Of a stretch of DNA of 7,131 nucleotides, positions 5,823-7,131 are shown piece by piece. Both the position numbers and the translations under genes were made by a program. The stretch is taken from assembly GCA_013204685.1 (NCBI GenBank), contig JABMSC010000078.1:1-7131 (forward strand). The letters are read 5' to 3'. Numbering within the stretch: position 1 is the stretch's first letter; the number at the start of each line of letters is the position of its first letter. The notes under the pieces were generated by a model. That model did not search any database, was not told the origin of the DNA, and saw nothing but the letters and a program-made list of their open reading frames with translations. Source of the DNA: Candidatus Omnitrophota bacterium. Lineage in GTDB: Bacteria > Omnitrophota > Gorgyraeia > Tantalellales > Tantalellaceae.

Positions 5823-6707
5823 CTAGTAAATCACTTTATTCAACGGATACTCTATAAAACCTTCTGCTCCGGCTTTTCTGAGTTCCGGTATAAGTTTTTT
5901 TACGTCTTCTTCGTCTATAACCGTATCTATATCGACCCATTCCTGGCCGTAAAGCATGGAAACTGTAGGCGCTTTCATTGATGGTAAGATGGCTATTACT
6001 TTCTCGACATCCTCTTTTTTTGCGTTCATCTTCAGGCCTACTTTTCCTTCCGCCAATATGGCCCCTTTAAGAAGCAGTGTTATTTGTTCGAGTTTTTCTT
6101 TTTTCCAGGCATCCTTCCAGGCGCCGGAGTTAACAATGAACTGCGTAGTGGACTCACAAACAGTTTCGACTATACGAAGATCGTTGGCCCTCAGACTGCT
6201 CCCGGTTTCGGTAACTTCCACTATTGCATCAATGCCCATTTTAGGTTTAACTTCAGTGGCCCCCCAGCTGAACTCGACTTCAGCGTTAACACCTTTTTCC
6301 TCAAGATACTTTTTTGTTACATTGACCAGTTCCGTCGCTATTGTCCTGCCTTCGAGGTCTTTCACGCTTTTGATCTTCGACGCTTCCGGAACAGCAAGAA
6401 CCCACCTTACGGGTTTCATGCTTCTCTTCGCATAAACAAGTTCAGCTATTTTTTCCACGCTTGAAGAGTTCTCTTCTACCCAGTCATTCCCGGTGATCCC
6501 GCAATCTATGATCCCGTCTTCCACATACCTTGATATCTCCTGGGCCCTGAACAGGACAACTTCTATATCCGGATCGTCAATGGAAGGAAAATACGACCGG
6601 GAGGAAACTTTTATTTTGTAGCCCGCTTTTCCGAACAGGCGCAGGGTGGTTTCCTGAAGACTTCCTTTCGGTATTCCCAATTTTAGTATGTTTTTGGTTT
6701 TACTCAT
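5823..6707 (-). CDS. hisG: ATP phosphoribosyltransferase, long form with C-terminal regulatory domain
   Basis: HisG catalyses the first step of histidine biosynthesis, condensing ATP with PRPP to give phosphoribosyl-ATP in the cytoplasm. The N-terminus LKLGIPKGSLQETTLRLFGKAG (9-30) and GITGNDWVEE (70-79) are typical. The PRPP-binding loop is DAIVEVTETGSSLRANDL at 160-177. Residues 225-293, ending GAEGFIEYPLNKVI, form the ACT-like histidine-binding domain found in long-form HisG, so no HisZ partner is needed and feedback inhibition by histidine is expected. At 294 residues it is full length. The ATG at 6707 has GAGGG 5 nt upstream. It has its own promoter-like site at 6851-6879 and a leader of about 137 nt without a histidine-rich leader peptide. 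No other his gene is in the window. It is followed by a long hairpin and then the bS22-like gene 168 bp downstream. Confidence 0.97.
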   Translation of the reverse strand: MSKTKNILKLGIPKGSLQETTLRLFGKAGYKIKVSSRSYFPSIDDPDIEVVLFRAQEISRYVEDGIIDCGITGNDWVEENSSSVEKIAELVYAKRSMKPVRWVLAVPEASKIKSVKDLEGRTIATELVNVTKKYLEEKGVNAEVEFSWGATEVKPKMGIDAIVEVTETGSSLRANDLRIVETVCESTTQFIVNSGAWKDAWKKEKLEQITLLLKGAILAEGKVGLKMNAKKEDVEKVIAILPSMKAPTVSMLYGQEWVDIDTVIDEEDVKKLIPELRKAGAEGFIEYPLNKVIY

Positions 6708-6850
6708 ATTGCCCTCTTTTTGTTTTAGTTAAACTGCTGCTAAAAAACATTATTTACTAACGACACAAAACCCTTTACACGATTTTGGCCTGATCATGTT
6801 AGGTGGAACATATATAATACCTTAACGCCTAAATATAAAATTTCAGATTA

Positions 6851-6879
6851 ATTGTATATCAATATATATTTGGCGTCAA
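6851..6879 (-). promoter_or_regulatory. Sigma-70-type promoter for hisG
   Basis: On the minus strand a -35 box TTGACG (6879-6874) and a -10 box TACAAT (6856-6851) are separated by exactly 17 nt, each one base from consensus. Transcription would start near 6844, giving a leader of about 137 nt before hisG. It is the best promoter match I found in the window and could serve the whole minus-strand gene run if transcription passes the hairpin after hisG. Confidence 0.7.
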
Positions 6880-6929
6880 GGGATAGTTGGGGATATGTTG
6901 TTTAAGCACTGGGCCGAGGCATAAGTACC

Positions 6930-6980
6930 AGCGGATAGCGGGTAAGGTTGATCTACTGTGCGCCGGCAACCCTATCCGCT
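6930..6980. repeat. Inverted repeat (14-bp stem with a 7-nt bulge)
   Basis: AGCGGATAG at 6930-6938 pairs with CTATCCGCT at 6972-6980, and GGTTG at 6946-6950 pairs with CAACC at 6967-6971. All 14 pairs are perfect. The only interruption is a 7-nt bulge (6939-6945) in the left arm, around a 16-nt loop. The bulge length equals the unit of the adjoining heptamer array, which suggests the arm gained or lost one unit. Confidence 0.75.
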
Positions 6981-7003
6981 AAACGCTATACGCTATACGC
7001 TAT
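6972..7003. repeat. Heptamer tandem array, consensus CTAWMCG, 4.6 copies
   Basis: Consecutive units read CTATCCG, CTAAACG, CTATACG, CTATACG, CTAT, differing only at unit positions 4 and 5. The first unit is also the right arm of the inverted repeat, and the left arm carries an inverted CTATCCG. The array ends 4 bp before the first plausible start codon of the dehydrogenase fragment and keeps that frame open. The variable-centre heptamers resemble short intergenic repeats scattered in some environmental genomes. Its dispersal in this genome is not testable here. Confidence 0.8.
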
Positions 7004-7007
7004 TTAT

Positions 7008-7131
7008 GTGGCTGGAATGGAACCAGGCGGAAGTGTCCTTGTTCTGGGAAGCGGGATATCAGGGTTATTGCATATTTTAGCTGCCCGTGCTATGGGAGCC
7101 GGCAGGATAATAGCGACTGATATCAGTGAAT
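7008..7131 (+). CDS. Medium-chain (zinc-type) dehydrogenase, cofactor-binding domain only; 5'-truncated, possibly a pseudogene
   Basis: Reading from GTG 7008, the frame gives VAGMEPGGSVLVLGSGISGL and then HILAARAMGAGRIIATDISE to the window edge. This is the opening of the Rossmann fold of medium-chain alcohol/sorbitol-type dehydrogenases. GSGISG is the dinucleotide-binding GxGxxG, and Asp in ATDIS is the acidic residue at the end of the second strand, favouring NAD. In this family that motif usually lies about 170 or more residues into the protein, after the zinc-binding catalytic domain. Here only about 11 residues precede it. The frame is open upstream only to the TAG at 6936, through repeat sequence. 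GTG 7008, ATG 7017 and TTG 6948 are possible starts, none with a convincing ribosome-binding site. It could be a truncated gene, a rearrangement at the repeat, or an assembly junction. The 3' end lies beyond the window. The start coordinate is a guess; the domain call is firm. Confidence 0.75.
   Translation, partial: MAGMEPGGSVLVLGSGISGLLHILAARAMGAGRIIATDISE

Larger units (their letters stand above)
6708..7007. other. 300-bp gene-free divergent region
   Basis: The half next to hisG (6708-6879) is AT-rich and holds the hisG leader and promoter. I see no open frame with family features there, only very short ATG frames without a Shine-Dalgarno. Positions 6880-6929 show nothing recognisable. 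Positions 6930-7003 hold a hairpin and heptamer repeats. No convincing promoter or ribosome-binding site for the plus-strand dehydrogenase frame is visible. No part of its expected N-terminal domain is encoded in any frame I checked. Confidence 0.7.

Noticed and set aside
5676..5981. 101-residue plus-strand open frame across the hisG 3' end
   Set aside because: It overlaps conserved hisG codons antisense, and the part in the gap has low-information composition and no convincing ribosome-binding site.
6708..6844. Histidine attenuator leader peptide before hisG
   Set aside because: The short ATG frames there encode at most one histidine and lack ribosome-binding sites. No terminator/antiterminator pair is evident.
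6972..7003. CRISPR array
   Set aside because: The units are 7 bp with no spacers and no cas genes are present.

Overview
The window looks like chromosomal DNA from an uncultured bacterium with Gram-negative cell architecture: it has a lipoprotein signal, a secreted TPR protein and a membrane AAA protease. My best guess is Omnitrophota or a neighbouring PVC-type lineage. This rests on the split transketolase, the lipoprotein's style and a tiny COX24/bS22-type protein beginning MPCGKK. It is recall, not a database result, and I hold it with low to moderate confidence.

Layout, right to left along the minus strand. A near-consensus promoter at 6851-6879 drives hisG (5823-6707, long-form ATP phosphoribosyltransferase). 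A 168-bp gap follows, with a long hairpin just after hisG. Next comes a compact run of six minus-strand genes: a 30-residue basic protein of the bS22/mS38 (COX24) family (5562-5654), an exported protein with 13 TPRs (4030-5562), the N-terminal half of a split transketolase (3141-3998), a short FtsH-type membrane metalloprotease (1356-3044), a lipoprotein of unknown function (328-1329), and the start of the C-terminal transketolase half (1-281, cut by the window edge). Gaps between these six are short: a 1-base overlap, then 31, 96, 26 and 46 bp. One transcript is plausible but not shown.

The two transketolase halves must form one enzyme of the non-oxidative pentose phosphate pathway, yet 2.8 kb encoding a membrane protease and a lipoprotein lies between them. 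The spacer after the N-half carries two GGGCGAA-headed palindromes resembling mobile REP-type repeats. One of them supplies the N-half's last codons and its stop.

The right end, beyond the hisG promoter, has a different character. A hairpin and a heptamer array (CTAWMCG units, 6930-7003) abut a plus-strand reading frame that starts abruptly in the cofactor-binding domain of a medium-chain dehydrogenase. The catalytic half that should precede it is absent. The gene is therefore 5'-truncated, rearranged at the repeat, or joined there by misassembly.

I found no tRNA, rRNA, CRISPR array, transposase or recognised riboswitch. The items that most deserve attention are the unlisted 30-residue gene, the interrupted transketolase pair, the FtsH homologue with almost no periplasmic domain, and the repeat at the dehydrogenase junction.
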